DNA of 64,000 bases from Niebla homalea. Taxonomy: Eukaryota > Ascomycota > Lecanoromycetes > Lecanorales > Ramalinaceae. Location of the stretch: the NCBI GenBank assembly GCA_019925105.1, contig JAHGAU010000040.1, forward strand, positions 124,001-188,000. The letters run 5' to 3'. This document shows positions 22,920 through 34,899 of this stretch, one piece after another; position 1 is the stretch's first letter, and each line of letters opens with the position of its first letter. Below the pieces are notes generated by a model. That model had not been told where the DNA came from. It saw only the letters and a program-made list of their open reading frames with translations, and did no database searches. Made by a program: the position numbers and the translations under genes.

Positions 22920-23515
22920 CATCCATAGCTCACCAGTCAACGCATACAGTATATGCCCCCGCACGCATTTCACTGATGCACCATCACGTCCGAGAGCAGC
23001 TTATGAGGGCAGTGGGGAAGGAGACATGGACGTGATTGCATGTTGGAAGCAATCCATCACGGAAGTAGGAAGGCCCCAAAGGCTGCGTATGCTCCATGCA
23101 AAGACTTGTGAAGGCGAGGGGGGAAGGATTTGAGTAGATGAAGTCGGGATGCCATCGCCAATGAGGTGAGGGTGGGTAAGTTGGAGAATGGGCTGGGCGA
23201 CCCAGCCAGCTGAACTCTGACGGTACGGCGGGCAGGCGGATCGTGACTATGGGGGTAGTGACGACGTGTTACAAGGCTCGTCAGTGGGAATAGGATGTAG
23301 AACATGGTGACGGTATTTATGTGTATGGATATCCAGAGCTTGACGATCCTCGGGAACCCTCGATGCGTCCTATTCGGATGTCCGACGTTGGCTTCAGACC
23401 AATAGCGCATGATCAATGTTATCTTGAGAGACGCTATGGGGAGAGCATGGCCCAGTTGTGGATGGGGAAAGATTCTCATGCAGCATTGACTCGCTTCTTG
23501 TATCTGAAAGTATCT
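22920..23515. other. Intergenic stretch
   Basis: Overlapping open frames on both strands, none with a recognisable domain, signal peptide or exon chain. Confidence 0.35.
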
Positions 23516-23648
23516 ACAAAGACATCGCGATGATGGGACAGTCCTTCTCCTCTCATTGCAATGATGATCTGAGATGTAGCTCCAAAGATGTCGCAATACT
23601 GGGACAGTCCTTCAGCATCTCGTTGCAACGCTGATCTGGGATGTGGTA
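23516..23648. repeat. Two-copy tandem repeat, period 66 bp
   Basis: Unit A (23516-23580) and unit B (23581-23648) share CAAAGA-x-TCGC, GGGACAGTCCTTC, a TTGCAA block, TGATCTG and GATGT at a 66-bp offset. The differences are mainly transitions, consistent with an old duplication exposed to C-to-T mutation. Confidence 0.7.
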
Positions 23649-24526
23649 GCGATTATACTTCGGCATCACTGGGATCCTTGGCAGGCATCTGTTTACAGTC
23701 AGCGTATGCTTTGGGGCAATCAGTGGGGAGACAGGACCCATGGGGTTACGGTTCAGTCCATACCTTGTGGATGTCTTCATGGCATGCTGAATCTGTCGAG
23801 CCGTCCACAGCTTGATTTCGATGAAAACCTTCAATGGAAGTGGGGTTGGTTTCGAGGGAACCCTTGCCAACGGGCAAGCTTTCTTTACTTGGATCATTGC
23901 CGCAGAGTCGATCATCGTCGACCGCCTCATTGGTTGGAGCTCGAGTGTCCCGTTCTCTCACGTCTGTGGCGCAAGATTCGTGTTATTTACTTCTGTTCAC
24001 GAAGCGTTTAGGAAAAGGGTTTTGCGTACGAACGAGATGCAGTCGACTCTGCCATAGAGAAAAGGCGCCAAGAAGGACCATGATACAATTGAGGACGAGG
24101 GTGGTGATGGATTCCGCAGTCCACTGACTCTGTCCAACTTGCGAGCAGATTGCTGCATTACTGAGGTTTGTAGCGCACGGCATGGAAGAAGCTGAGGTGG
24201 GCAGATACATCGATGTGCAATCCAATGGCTCGACTTTGTTGGTAGATCCGTAAGTTGAACACAATTGGAAGACAAAATGGAAAGGGTCGCTCCCAGTACT
24301 TATGTTCTCTTCATCTCAAAATGCGTTGCATGACCTGCTGCGCACAACATCAGCCCACATCGTTTTCCTGCAATGTGAGTGGACTTATTTCATCTCATAT
24401 GCAGAGCTTGCACTCAGTCCTAAGCGGTACTCCCTGACCTGGTAAGGGGTCTCTCGATCATCTGGAATGGAGGCCTGGAATTGTCAAGAGTAGTTGGCTG
24501 AAAGATCTGGACGGGTGCACGAATGC

Positions 24527-25015
24527 AATAGGCGGTCCTTCTTCACCTCTCGGGTGGAAGCGGGGAATGATGCGCAAGGCGGATCAATTCAGTGTCAGAT
24601 GTGTTCCCCCAACAGGGACGCTGGGCGGTCACCTCAATGCAGTAGGCGGTCATCCGAGAAGAAGGGGGGGAGCGCGGCGGTGACGCATGGAAAATAGGCG
24701 GTCTTCCGAGGTTATGCATGAAGCATGTGGAGACTACGGCTCCACTGCTATTTATCCTCGAAAGGCGCCAGCTGATTTGCTTACTTTGAATCTGCCAGCG
24801 AGGCGATGCAATGTACCTTGGAATTGGTTGCTGAGCGGTCATCCAAGAGGAGTAAGCGGCCAAAAGATCTGCAAGACCGCCTACTCAATCTAGTAGGCGG
24901 TGCTGTTGGAGACCGCATAATCGGCGGTACCGCGCAAGACCGCTGACTCGATATAGTAGGCGGTATTGCTGTACGGAGGCCCTGCATTAGAAGCTAACTC
25001 TGAAAGGCAGGCGGT
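24527..25015. promoter_or_regulatory. Array of GCGGT motifs and palindromes upstream of a Zn2Cys6 gene
   Basis: About ten GCGG(T) motifs, many as TAGGCGGT, fall within 490 bp (for example 24529-24536, 24643-24650, 24695-24702, 24896-24901, 24959-24964). Three are paired as inverted repeats. ACCGCCTACT/AGTAGGCGGT (24876-24885 and 24892-24901) is perfect, with a 6-bp spacer. ACCGCTGACT/AGTAGGCGGT lies at 24939-24964. ACCGC/GCGGT lies at 24912-24928. The two larger palindromes lie in copies of a GCAAGACCGC unit 63 bp apart. Zn2Cys6 factors typically bind paired CGG triplets, and one is encoded immediately downstream, so these are plausible operator sites. A decayed satellite is the alternative. 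Confidence 0.5.
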
Positions 25016-25174
25016 GCGTGCTTTATTCCGTAGCTAACAGTCGGCACTTCGTCTTGGCCTGGTCGTAGACAAGATACAAATGCGCTCGCTCAACCAGACT
25101 CAGATTCTGTTTCCGTTTTTCAAGAAGTGACCATATGTCTAGAATCGCACCTTGATTTCTAGATTGAGTCGGCT

Positions 25175-26988
25175 ATGGCGGTTTGCGCACATGGCTTTCC
25201 CCTTCCTCCATTTCGTTACGGGGATGCATGTCATGCCTGCAGATCCGACAGTTCGTTGGGGGCAGCCATCCGCTCTGGGGGCTCACATTCCAACGCGACA
25301 AACCAAGCATTCGGTGAATTGTCTTGGGGCGGCATGATGAACCTTCCCACTCAGATCGACCACGAATTACCCAATGGCCCGGGCCGTCACAATCCCAACG
25401 GGTTCGAGCCACCATCAAACCCTCGCCTAGCTCAAGGCAGAGCACATGATCCAAAGAGCCGGGAGCCATCTCAGCAATCAACGTCTGCGACACCTTCACC
25501 TTTCAATGTTCTATTCCTTGAGGGCGATAAAAAGAGCCATGTAGCTAAACGCCGTGGACCACTCGAACAGGGCGGACGGGACAGTATGAAGCGTCTGAAA
25601 AGCAAGGGTGGCGCTTGTTTGAGGTGCAAGGTGCTTAAAAAGCAGGTGAGTCGGTTCATGGAGTTAAGGAGATATAGTGAACGGCTAAGTTTATCCAGTG
25701 TGATGGCGACATTCCATGTAAAGCATGCTCAACTGGGGAGTCACGAAAATGGCATCTTGCCTGCCAAAGGAACATCAAAGACCATCTCAAGGGAAAGATT
25801 CCCGGTAAGTCCATTCCACACTATCATCGGTCGTAGCACCTGACCGCACAAGATCTCGCTCTTGGTACTGGCGAATGGTTCCTGCAAGATAGATACGACA
25901 CAAGATGGCGCATCAAAATTACACACGACGCAGAGAGCGCCCAACACATTATTCGAGACTTTAAAGAAGTGCCTGGTAGGGTGACGTCTTTGTCTCAGCC
26001 ACCGATCCCAGTCCTAGAATTTCTCGAACAGATCGATGAAAAGTCCAGTCTCGAGCACAACCAGTTCACGGATGGTTGGTGCAGTAAGGTCATGATGATC
26101 AACAAGGCTGCCAACTTCCAAGCAGCGTTGCTTCGCAATGAATCGAAAGTCCCAGATCCACCGTCTACGCTCATCGCGTCGGCGTTACGTTGCGTTATTC
26201 TAACATATGAGCTTTCCCTGGTCGCCGAAACTGTGCAACATGACTACTCAACTTATTATAGCAACAAGGAAGACCGGAAAGAGTGGAAACCGATAATTGA
26301 AATCTTCAAATTATCCACCTCCAGTGAATTTAGCAGTGATACACCTAATCATTCAATCAGAGAGACCAATTCATCGATGTTAGAGGACATAGTACACACC
26401 ATGGAGCGTCTGATGATGCGTCGAGAACCGCAAGACTGGCCAGTCTTGCTTTGTGCTCTATGCCTATTGCATATGGTAAGGGAGAATTGGAGTTACTGTT
26501 GGCCTTATACGCGGTTGGTCAACGCCGGTTACAACGCTGGTTACAACGCTTTATGCGGAACTTTCTTCGATCTATGTCGGTTGTTTGGTATCATCTCGAA
26601 AGGTCTACACCCTCTCAAACATACGTGTGACAAAGCAGCTTACTCGAGACTTGTGAACGGCGACGCTCTATTGGTAGACATGTTCCAATGGATGCATGAA
26701 CAGTGGCTTGAACAGTGGACGTCATTTGGTAAGGCGATAAAATCATTCAATCGGACTATTCTAATACGTACGGCAATTGATAGCGGAAGAAGGATGTATG
26801 TATGGACACCCTTCGCCCGTGAATTCCGTGGCAGAGAGAATCAGAGTTTTGTTCTATGCTCCATAAGCCAAAATCATGGCGCTTTGAGAGGAGAGTCTCG
26901 ATCCATCCTGCTTTCCTACGTTGAACACAGGGCCTTGAATAACTTACAGGAGCGGAGTCTTCGCCAAATCGTGGTGATCAGAAGATAG
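25175..26988 (+). CDS. Zn2Cys6 fungal transcription factor, three exons
   Basis: Exons 25175-25645, 25699-25804 and 25853-26988, joined in phase, about 570 residues. The zinc cluster spans the first junction: CLRCKVLKKQ | CDGDIPCKAC, then a sixth cysteine in KWHLAC, the variant with a long last loop and a Trp. A basic KRLKSKGG stretch precedes it and DLALGTGEWFL follows. The C-terminal 370 residues are helical with no other recognised motif. Predicted nuclear DNA-binding regulator; targets unknown. It is the intact relative of the damaged copy at 20.8-22.1 kb. A possible late intron (GTAAGG, about 26729) means the last 85 residues are uncertain. The start is the first ATG of the open frame. 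Confidence 0.7.
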
Positions 26989-26999
26989 ATGGTGTCTTC

Positions 27000-28361
27000 G
27001 GTTTCCTGAGTACTGCCAGCTAGCGTATTCCATCAAAGAGGGGTTGGGCGACAATGTTCCCACCGGTATCGTCGCCCTTCAGGAAACATTTTACCTTATT
27101 CAAATCTCACTCTGCCATTTAGCTGCAACGCAAGACATATGTTGGGAAACCACTGACTCAACCTTATCCTTCCTCATCAGAAGGATACCTCAAGGACCAT
27201 GGCGTCTTCAAAAACATTCCACTCGTATGTGCGCACCCTCAACCATTCATGGTGCGCCAAATAGAAATACTAGTCCTCTCCCTATCTCCACCAGGGCTTT
27301 CAACGTCGAACACAAACGTAGCTGGTCTCCGTGTCAGACTCTTCGATTCTCCTTACTATGCCCTGCTCTACTATTCCAACCCTTCCCCAAATCCCCCGGA
27401 AAACCTCTTTATTTTCACCCTTCCCCCGCCACTCTCAATACGTCGCAATCCTCACATCTCTCTGGCATTACAACCCAGCCTCGCAGATTAAACTCCTCCT
27501 GGATTGAAGCCCGCCCCTCCTCCTTCGCGCTACGCCATCACTGAAGCTGATACATCTTCCTTTGTCAGCCTTACCAGGTCGTCCACCACACAACATTCTT
27601 CCTTTCCCGACTCGGATCCATCGTTGCCCGCAGATTTTCTTTCCTCCAGAAAAAAAAGACACGCATGTACTTCTCCTCTCCCCTACCCAAAAAGGCGCCC
27701 GCCCTCGTTCCTGCTCCGTCCCCGCCCTTTTCTTGAGATTCTGGTGTTGTACCGTCAGCCACCGCATCTGTCTAAGGCGAGAGTGTGCAGCATTGCTCTC
27801 GATCTCTGCTACCACTTTCTGCATTTCATACACGTTCCTCGATCTGGGTGTCAACCCCAGGGAATCGATTGCAAGTGAAGACCTTAGGTCAAACCAGGTA
27901 TGTGACCTGGCTAACGCATGGCCGCTGGGCCCCGCTCAAGCGGGATGGGGAGGCATGGGAGTACTCAGAGGGATACAGGGTTGGGATAGATCGACAGGTT
28001 GTGGTGGAATGGCGATGCATCCAAAGAGGAGATGTTGAGGCGGGAGAGAGAAGGAGCGAATGGAGGGGGATAAGAGAAGGGGAGGTATCGGTAAGTAGGG
28101 AAGCGTTGATCGATACGCTCTTTCTCCTGATTGATACTAAAGGCGGTACACTGGGTATCCTGGGATCAGCAGGTGTTTGGCCGCTTGACGAGGACAAAAC
28201 GCGGGCTCACAACGAGGAGTCGATTCAAGGTAATGTCACCTTGGGAAGAGAGGTGTTGGATTTGTATAGAGGAGATTAGAACCTTGTGCCATGATGTTTC
28301 AAGCTAGTTCATTGCTTAGCAATGGGGAGCGTTGCTCGCACCCATGTGTATCAAAACGCCT
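27000..28361. other. Stretch with only uncertain frames
   Basis: A plus-strand frame to about 28279 (ending REALIDTLFLLIDTKGGTL and a polar tail) and a minus-strand frame overlap here. Neither has a recognisable domain or clear start. A short hypothetical gene around 27785-28279 is possible but unsupported. Confidence 0.3.
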
Positions 28362-29571
28362 TTACCATTGCTCATGCTGTACCCCCACAGACTTGGCGCT
28401 CACATCATCCACATCGTCATGACCATTACGCTCTCTATTCATAACCACATCCGTGCTCACGTATATCCTATTCCTATCTTCCTCGGTCGAGCCTACACGG
28501 TGATGGCCTCCCCACTTCCCATTCAACTGCTTTTCCGACTCTGTCCTGGGACTGAAGACTCTTGGTACGCTCTTGATATCCACGCTGTTGCCATATTGAT
28601 GGGCCCCTGGGAGTTGTCTTCGCCATTCAATTGACCGCTCGAGGTCGGTGCTATTTTCATGGATGCGCTTGAAGTAAGCCGCGCGGATCTTCTCGAGGGC
28701 GGAGCGGAAGTCGTCGAGGATGATGGCGTCGCAGAGGCATTTGAACACGAGGGAGAGCTTGAAGGGAAAATGTGAGGATTGATTTATATCTAGTTAGGAG
28801 GGATCGAGCTTTTCGTACCTTCCAATACGGATTTATACCCACCACAGCGCCGAAGAGATGAAAGCTGGACAGCATGTCCACCACGAAGAAGACAATTGAG
28901 ATGATCATGGACACGAGCATGACGCCGAAGCGCGGGCTCGTACGCACCAGTGTGATTAAGCTGAATCCGTATCTCTTCTTGATGTTGTAGACGAGGTTGA
29001 TGCAGGTGAAGACCCACCAGGGGTCACGCGCCAAGGCTTCGAGGGGGCGGGTATGAAGGAACATTTGATTGATGTTATTATTGTATGTGTAATTGCCGTA
29101 CGTTTCGAGGATCCAGTAGGGTGTGGTCAGGAGGAAAGTACAGATATAAAGCTTGCTGTAACGAGGCTGGAGGAACGGCTTCGTCTTCATCCAGGCGATG
29201 ATATTGTGGAGATACCAGGACGAGTAGAGGAGGACTGCCGTTGTGGAGACATAGTAGCCATATCCAGTGAATTGCATGAAGCAAAATGTTCCATGCCACA
29301 TTGCGAGGAATAGCTAAACTGCGGAGTCAGATATGAATCAGTAGTTCGTGATTCCATAGATTCAATCTACCTCTATCAAGATAAGTTTATGCAGGAGAAG
29401 CTTGCTCATGTTGGATACGGTAATGGCAGCCATGATGATGAGCGCCCCAATCATGAAGCCCTGGCTCCATGCTTCAAGAACATAAGCCTCAATAGTGAGG
29501 TCGGCATCCCAAGAGCCATCCCACGTCGGGTGATCCTTGGCAGACTCTCGGACTGCAAGTGCAGGAGACAT
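28362..29571 (-). CDS. Conserved fungal multi-pass membrane protein, three exons
   Basis: Exons on the minus strand: 29571-29371, 29313-28819 and 28757-28362, phase 0 at both junctions, 363 residues from the ATG at 29571 (MSPALAVRES). The sequence matches a well-conserved Pezizomycotina protein of about seven helices: TIEAYVLEAWSQGFMIG, SNMSKLLLHKLILIE, WYLHNIIAWMKTKPFL, YWILETYGNYTYNNNIN, RPLEALARDPWWVFTC and INPYWK..FKCLCDAIILDDF. The C-terminal 100 residues are polar, cytosolic-type. No enzymatic motif. Role unknown. Divergently placed to NSA2, about 960 bp between starts. Confidence 0.8.
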
Positions 29572-30530
29572 GGTGTGGGGAAGTACAGCTATCGCACGAG
29601 CAGAATTCGGGGTATTTCCGTGGATTCGTGGAAAGAGGGCGAGAAACCAAATATTGAGTTGAGATACAGATACTTCATGCAACTGCGCTGTCATGGAAAG
29701 GAAGCAGCTGGACCATTGAACTCGATCAACGGCATGAGACGCTCGCAATCGCACAAGCTGATGGGAAGATTGGAAGTAAACAGCTACCGGACGGGCTGGA
29801 TGAGCACTCCATTTGAATTGAACCATCTCCTGGCAAGTTGAGCTTTTCCCTACACCACCACCAGTCCATCACAGACCATGCCACAGAGCATCGCTATTCA
29901 AGGTCGGCTATGACCGAATTCGCCATCGTAGTGTGCTTACCGCCCATAACCACTGTGGGTAAATCGCTTATGCGATCCTATGATAGATTGCGTTCAGCCG
30001 TGGTGGCGAGATCTGCAGCGAGATCTACACGACGGCTTCAGGTGGGGCGATAGGGAAGGTTCTGCCGCCGCGATATGTCCCGCAACCTACCGTTTCGAGC
30101 GATCGCTTTATCCAATTATCACAAAAAAGGGCGATTTGGTGACGAACGACCAGGGTTTCTTGCATATCATATCTTTCCAGAGAAAGAGTAGGTTATGCAG
30201 GAATCGATGCTCAACCATGACCTCGTGGCTACATGGCCGATCTCGTGCTGTGAAGACCCTTGCAGTAGTACCTCTCCTAAATCATAGCTACCTAGGTACC
30301 TTTAGCAATCCAAGAAGTGTGAAGAGGAGAGAAAGCTTGGCTTGCTTGGGAAAGATTTCTCGGCAAAGCCTTCCGGACATGACGGTCCTATTCGAACATC
30401 ATCAAAGAATCTGGCGACCAAGGGACCACAATCATGGGTCTGAAGGCAAGTTCCATTAACACAACGCCAGATTACGTTGATCGACTACCAATCTTTGCAA
30501 GACCGTCAATAGGTATTGATACTAGCTACC

Positions 30531-31469
30531 ATGGTAAGCCACGTGTGCATCGCGTAGACCTCTACAGCTCCTCCCCCCCCAATAACGACACTAACCCCAC
30601 CCTCCAGCCTCAAAACGAATACATCGAGAAGTTCCAAAAAGAGCACGGCAAACGTCTCGACCACGACGAGCGCGTCCGCAAACGCACCGCCCGCGCCACC
30701 CATGCCATCTCCAAGGACTCGCAGAACCTGCGGGGTCTCCGCGCCAAGATCCACCAGCGCACCCGCCACACCCAGAAGATCCAGATGAAAAAGGCCATCA
30801 AGGCGCACGAAGAGAAGACCGTCAAGGGCCCCTCGGGCGGCGCGCCCGATGTCAGCAAAGGGGAACCACTACCCCAGTACCTGCTGGACCGAAAAAAGGG
30901 CAACGAAGCCAAAGCGCTGAGCTCCGCCATCAAGAACCGGCGGAAGGAAGGGGCGGCGAAGTTCAGCGTGCCGCTGCCGAAAGTGAAGGGGATCAGCGAG
31001 GAGGAGATGTTCCGGGTGGTGAAGACGGGGGCGAAGACGAAGAAGAAGGGCTGGAAGCGCATGGTCACCAAGCCGACGTTCGTGGGGCCCGACTTCACGC
31101 GCCGGCCCGTCAAGTATGAGCGGTTCATCCGCCCGATGGGGTTGCGGTATAAGAGGGCGCATGTGAGCCATCCGGAGTTGAAGGTGACGGTGCAGCTGCC
31201 GATCTTGAGCGTCAAGAAGAACCCGCAGAATCCGATGTACACGCAGTTGGGGGTGTTGACCAAGGGGACGATTTTGGAGGTTAATGTAAGCTCTTCATCA
31301 TCGAGTGGGAGGGGAAGGTTTTCGAAACGGACTGGGCTAATTAGACATTATTTAGGTCTCTGAACTAGGCCAAGTCACTGCTGGAGGGAAGGTCGTCTGG
31401 GGCAGATGGGCACAGGTCACGAACACGCCGGAAAATGATGGATGTGTCAATGCGGTGCTGCTAGTATGA
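30531..31469 (+). CDS. NSA2: Ribosome biogenesis protein NSA2 (eS8-like family)
   Basis: Spliced from 30531-30533, 30608-31285 and 31356-31469, giving 264 residues, close to the 261 of yeast Nsa2. Exon 1 contributes only the ATG. After a 74-bp intron the frame reads [20 protein letters not shown], the canonical N-terminus. Other family blocks are [74 protein letters not shown] and, in exon 3, [20 protein letters not shown] ending VNAVLLV. Nsa2 is a nucleolar pre-60S factor needed for 27S rRNA processing. A longer open frame upstream of 30531 is not used, because the true N-terminus is reached only through the intron. Confidence 0.95.
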
Positions 31470-31702
31470 TGGGCCATATGAACGAGTGACCTTGAGTATG
31501 GGGAAAATGATATAGAGCATGGCGTCTGGCGAAACCAATGTCTTGATGATGCCCCCAAGGGCTAGGACGATCATCTGTTTCAATCAAAATTGATAAAAGC
31601 TCAGCGGTGTCCAAAACGACGCCAAATATGATACAAATCATAGTCAGCAACGCCTTCTTTGACCCATGTTGTCATCCAGTCCGTGACGATGCACCCACAA
31701 TG

Positions 31703-33326
31703 TTACAGTTCATGCTCGTATCCTTCTTCGCTCCTCTCTTCTTCATCCTCCTCTCCATCAACGAAGACGACTTCAAAAGCTTCCGACTCTGCGTCGCCTT
31801 TTAGATTCAGGCCATCATCGAAGATGCCCCTCAGCTCCATCCTCCCATCGTCTGTTTGGAAGGCCTCAAGCTTCCAACCTTTGTTACCTCTCAGCTCTTG
31901 CAGCTGCTTGATCACGCTGTTTGCTGCCTGAACATCAACCCCTAGTTGACTGATCTCCTTATCATTCAACCGATGCACCGCACCTCCTTCCTCCTTCTTA
32001 TGCTGGTGCGCGATCGCATGCCCTGCCGGTACAATCGTCCCATCCTGCTCAATTCTCAACCCTCCCCCCATCCCGACAGGATCCGGCGTCTTCAGCCACC
32101 CTTTCTCTCCACCCACAAGCTTCATGCCGCCCACCTCAATATCCCCCACCATCAATTTCCTCCCCACGGCATTTTCATTTCTCCAACTCTCAATATCTCC
32201 CACCAACAACCTCTCCGCCTCTCGACTCTTCCGTCTCCTCCACCCTTCCTCCTCCCCCTCCCCCACCACCTCCCTACAAACGACCTTCTCAGCCTGCTCC
32301 TCCCTCTCCGGCAAAAACGCCACATCATGGCACAGCCGCGGGGTATACACCATCATCAGATACGTGCACGTACTAACCTCCTTAATCCACCCGATCCGAT
32401 CCCCCGAGTGCGGATGACAATGGAACTGAATCTCCACCCGCCTCGGCGCCCCCGTCAAATCGCACGTCGTCCCCCCACTCAGCTTCTGACTCAGGAAGCG
32501 CCCGCCCCGGGCCCCCCTCGCCTGTATCGTCACCGTCGCGCCCTCATCCTCCCCCGCCTCGGCAGCCAACCCGCCATCCAGCGCGCCGCCCGTGCTGTCC
32601 CCGCTGCCGAGGCGATGCCGGTTGACCTTCCGATCCCCGAATTTTCCGAGAATGTAGGACGGTGTGGTGGGGTCCTCGACGGGCGGGAACATGGGGATCT
32701 GGCCGCCGGGCGGTAAGGGGTGGAATTGCTTGACCGAGCGGGCGTAGCAGAATTGGTAGGACCACCACCCCGACACGAAGTAGAGGCATGACCCCGTCAT
32801 CTCTTGGAGGAGGTCCCAGCCGCGGTCGGTGGCGCGGGCGAGCTCGGCGAGCTCGGTGGAGGGGGAGGAGGGGGGGCTGTCAAGGGTAGAGGCGTTGGTG
32901 GCGGAGGAGGGGGTCGGGGAGGGCGGGGCGGGGATGGCGCAGAGGTAAGGGGTCGAGTGGAGGATCATGCGTTCGTATGTTGATGGGGCGGAGGGTGGCG
33001 CGGGTTCGTCGTTGGGGGTGGAGGTGGTGGGGGAGGGATGTGGAGGAGGTCGGAGGAGGTGGATGATGAGTCGATCGGTGGTGGGACGAGGGAGGCATGT
33101 GTGGGAAGTTCGGACAGGCGGGAGGATGCTTCGCGTTCAGAGATGTAGGATTCGGAGAAGACGATTTCATACTACAATGCGCAAAGAGCTGTCAGCAGTT
33201 ACGCCCACGAAGCGGCATGGCATTGCGTACTTGGGGGAAGGCGAGAAGGTCATCTGTGACGCTGAAGACATGCGGACCACCATATGCTATTCCAGCACCG
33301 GCGAGCCACGCTATGCGACGCTTCAT
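31703..33326 (-). CDS. YOS9: OS-9/YOS9 ER lectin of ERAD, with an apparent frameshift
   Basis: Exon 1 (33326-33231) encodes a signal peptide and HVFSVTDDLLAFPQ. After a 59-bp intron (33172-33230) exon 2 continues YEIVFSESYISEREASSRL, the family's N-terminal block. The MRH (mannose-6-phosphate-receptor homology) domain follows: GSCLYFVSGWWSYQFCY, GGTTCDLTGAPRRVEIQFHC and STCTYLMMVYTPRLC, with six cysteines. Yos9 recognises trimmed mannose on misfolded glycoproteins for the Hrd1 ligase in the ER lumen. The N-terminal block and TYERMILHSTPYLC are in different frames (offset +2). The shift falls in a Pro/Ser codon-rich C-tract, roughly 33000-33070. The protein ends EHEL, a variant of the HDEL retrieval signal. 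Confidence 0.85.
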
Positions 33327-34720
33327 GTTGATGTACTCGAGAGGGAAAGATTGGCTACGAGAGTCCAAGGTGGCATTTATTAGCTGGCTGTTTGATAAGG
33401 CTGTTAGCATTTGCAAAATTGTGGTCGTTTCCTTGGCGTTTTGACTTCATCCCCACCCCAAATTGGGATGCAGTATTTCTGATATTTCGTCAATCAGCTT
33501 CTTTTAGGAGGACGTATAATGACTTGATTTATACTAGTCTCCCAGTTTCATAAATGAAATAGATCTTCACTTGTCACATGCGTGGGGAGAATGAGTGTAA
33601 GTGCATATCATGTATACATTTATGAGAATGATAAAAGCGGGAAGTCCCCACGGGTACTGAAGTATACCACCTTGTGCTCTAAAATACGGGCATTGTGTGA
33701 GTGTCTTGGTAAGGCTGCTCGATAACACTTCCCTGTGTAAGGCTAAAAATTAAGCGCAAATCCAAACAGGGAAACGACCTCGATTTTGCACATGCTAGTG
33801 AGCGGCTCGTTAGGTTAAGGAGCCAAAGCTCGCCAGGTGCAGAAATAATTGCAACGTGTAAGCGTCAGGATCAAAGGCCCCCCCAACCATTAAAATAACT
33901 TTAAATTTTTACTACGACCCTAGATGAAGAAGATTCTGATACGAAATTGTTCATTGAGATATATTCTAAAGCTTTCATACCAGTAATTCTCCCTGAACCC
34001 TATTTCTCCACGTTGCAAGTATTTCCGGACCTGGCGAGCGAAGTTCACGGATTCCTATCTACGCACCAAATATGTACTCTAGATGATAGAGACCTTGGTG
34101 CAAAGCTGTATGGTTAAAGCCAGGTGTAGCGGCTCCGCAACCAATGATCTTCATGAATGGCGTTTTGGTTGAATTCAATGGTAAGAAAGGTTGGTTGCCT
34201 TGAGGGAGATCCTGCTTCCTGCCGGTAGAAAGCTATCGTGTTCTTCACATTTCAAGCATGAATAGGACTGGACTTGAGGCATATCCAGAAACGGTGTCAG
34301 ACGTTCAGGATGTACATGATTAGTGTCGAGACATTCATCCCAGGACCATGCATGCTCCATCCATCACTCATCACAGCCCTTAGGATTTGGGACGACTCTA
34401 AACCTCCTGTATGCGTCTATTTGGGATGGATGATGGTCACATTTGCCACATTCTGTATGGTTCGCCGGCAAGATCTGATGAACGATGGATACATGTCTCT
34501 ACCGTGATGGCATGTATCCATGTCAAAGAATCGGAAACGCAGACTTTGCATTTGAAACAGCTTCATTGTGGATACCTACACTGACGTCGCGAGATCATTC
34601 ACTCGAAGAGTCTGGCCGCTTCGTCATCGGCTGATAGATCTGTGACGTGCGCAAGTGCCGTGGGTAGTCGGTCTACTTGAGATCGTACCACTTAAGCAGG
34701 CAAGGTCTTCTTCACGGGAT
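33327..34720. other. Intergenic stretch with a decayed repeat copy
   Basis: No gene supported. Around 33650-33720 a minus-strand stretch resembles the dispersed repeat (GGTACTGAAGTATACC then GAGTGTCTTGG), a fourth and most decayed copy. Confidence 0.4.
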
Positions 34721-34899
34721 TTTACCTCATTAAGACAGCACTCTTTTGATTCTGCAAGGCGAACGCTTGCACGGCAGAGGCAAGAGGCGCATAGATGGAC
34801 GAGTCAACACATTCATACGCGTTGTTGTTAGCGGCCAGTGTGATCGAAAAGCCGCCTTTGTTGAGTTGGCGGTTATGAACTGAAATTTTCCTCAATGTT

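Noticed and set aside
22816..23133. Plus-strand frame and the similar frames at 11275-11463 (minus) and 55582-55821 (plus)
   Set aside because: Their shared STPG-x-x-LQ peptide comes from the dispersed DNA repeat; none has a consistent start or length.
23057..24275. Overlapping frames on both strands as possible genes
   Set aside because: All have mixed composition, no domain or signal peptide, and cross the 66-bp tandem repeat.
30434..31363. 309-residue unspliced reading of NSA2
   Set aside because: It lacks the conserved C-terminus and has a non-family N-terminus; both are restored by the two introns.
31946..32716. 256-residue Pro/His/Arg-rich plus-strand frame
   Set aside because: Antisense shadow of the YOS9 coding region; composition is that of a reversed GC-rich gene.
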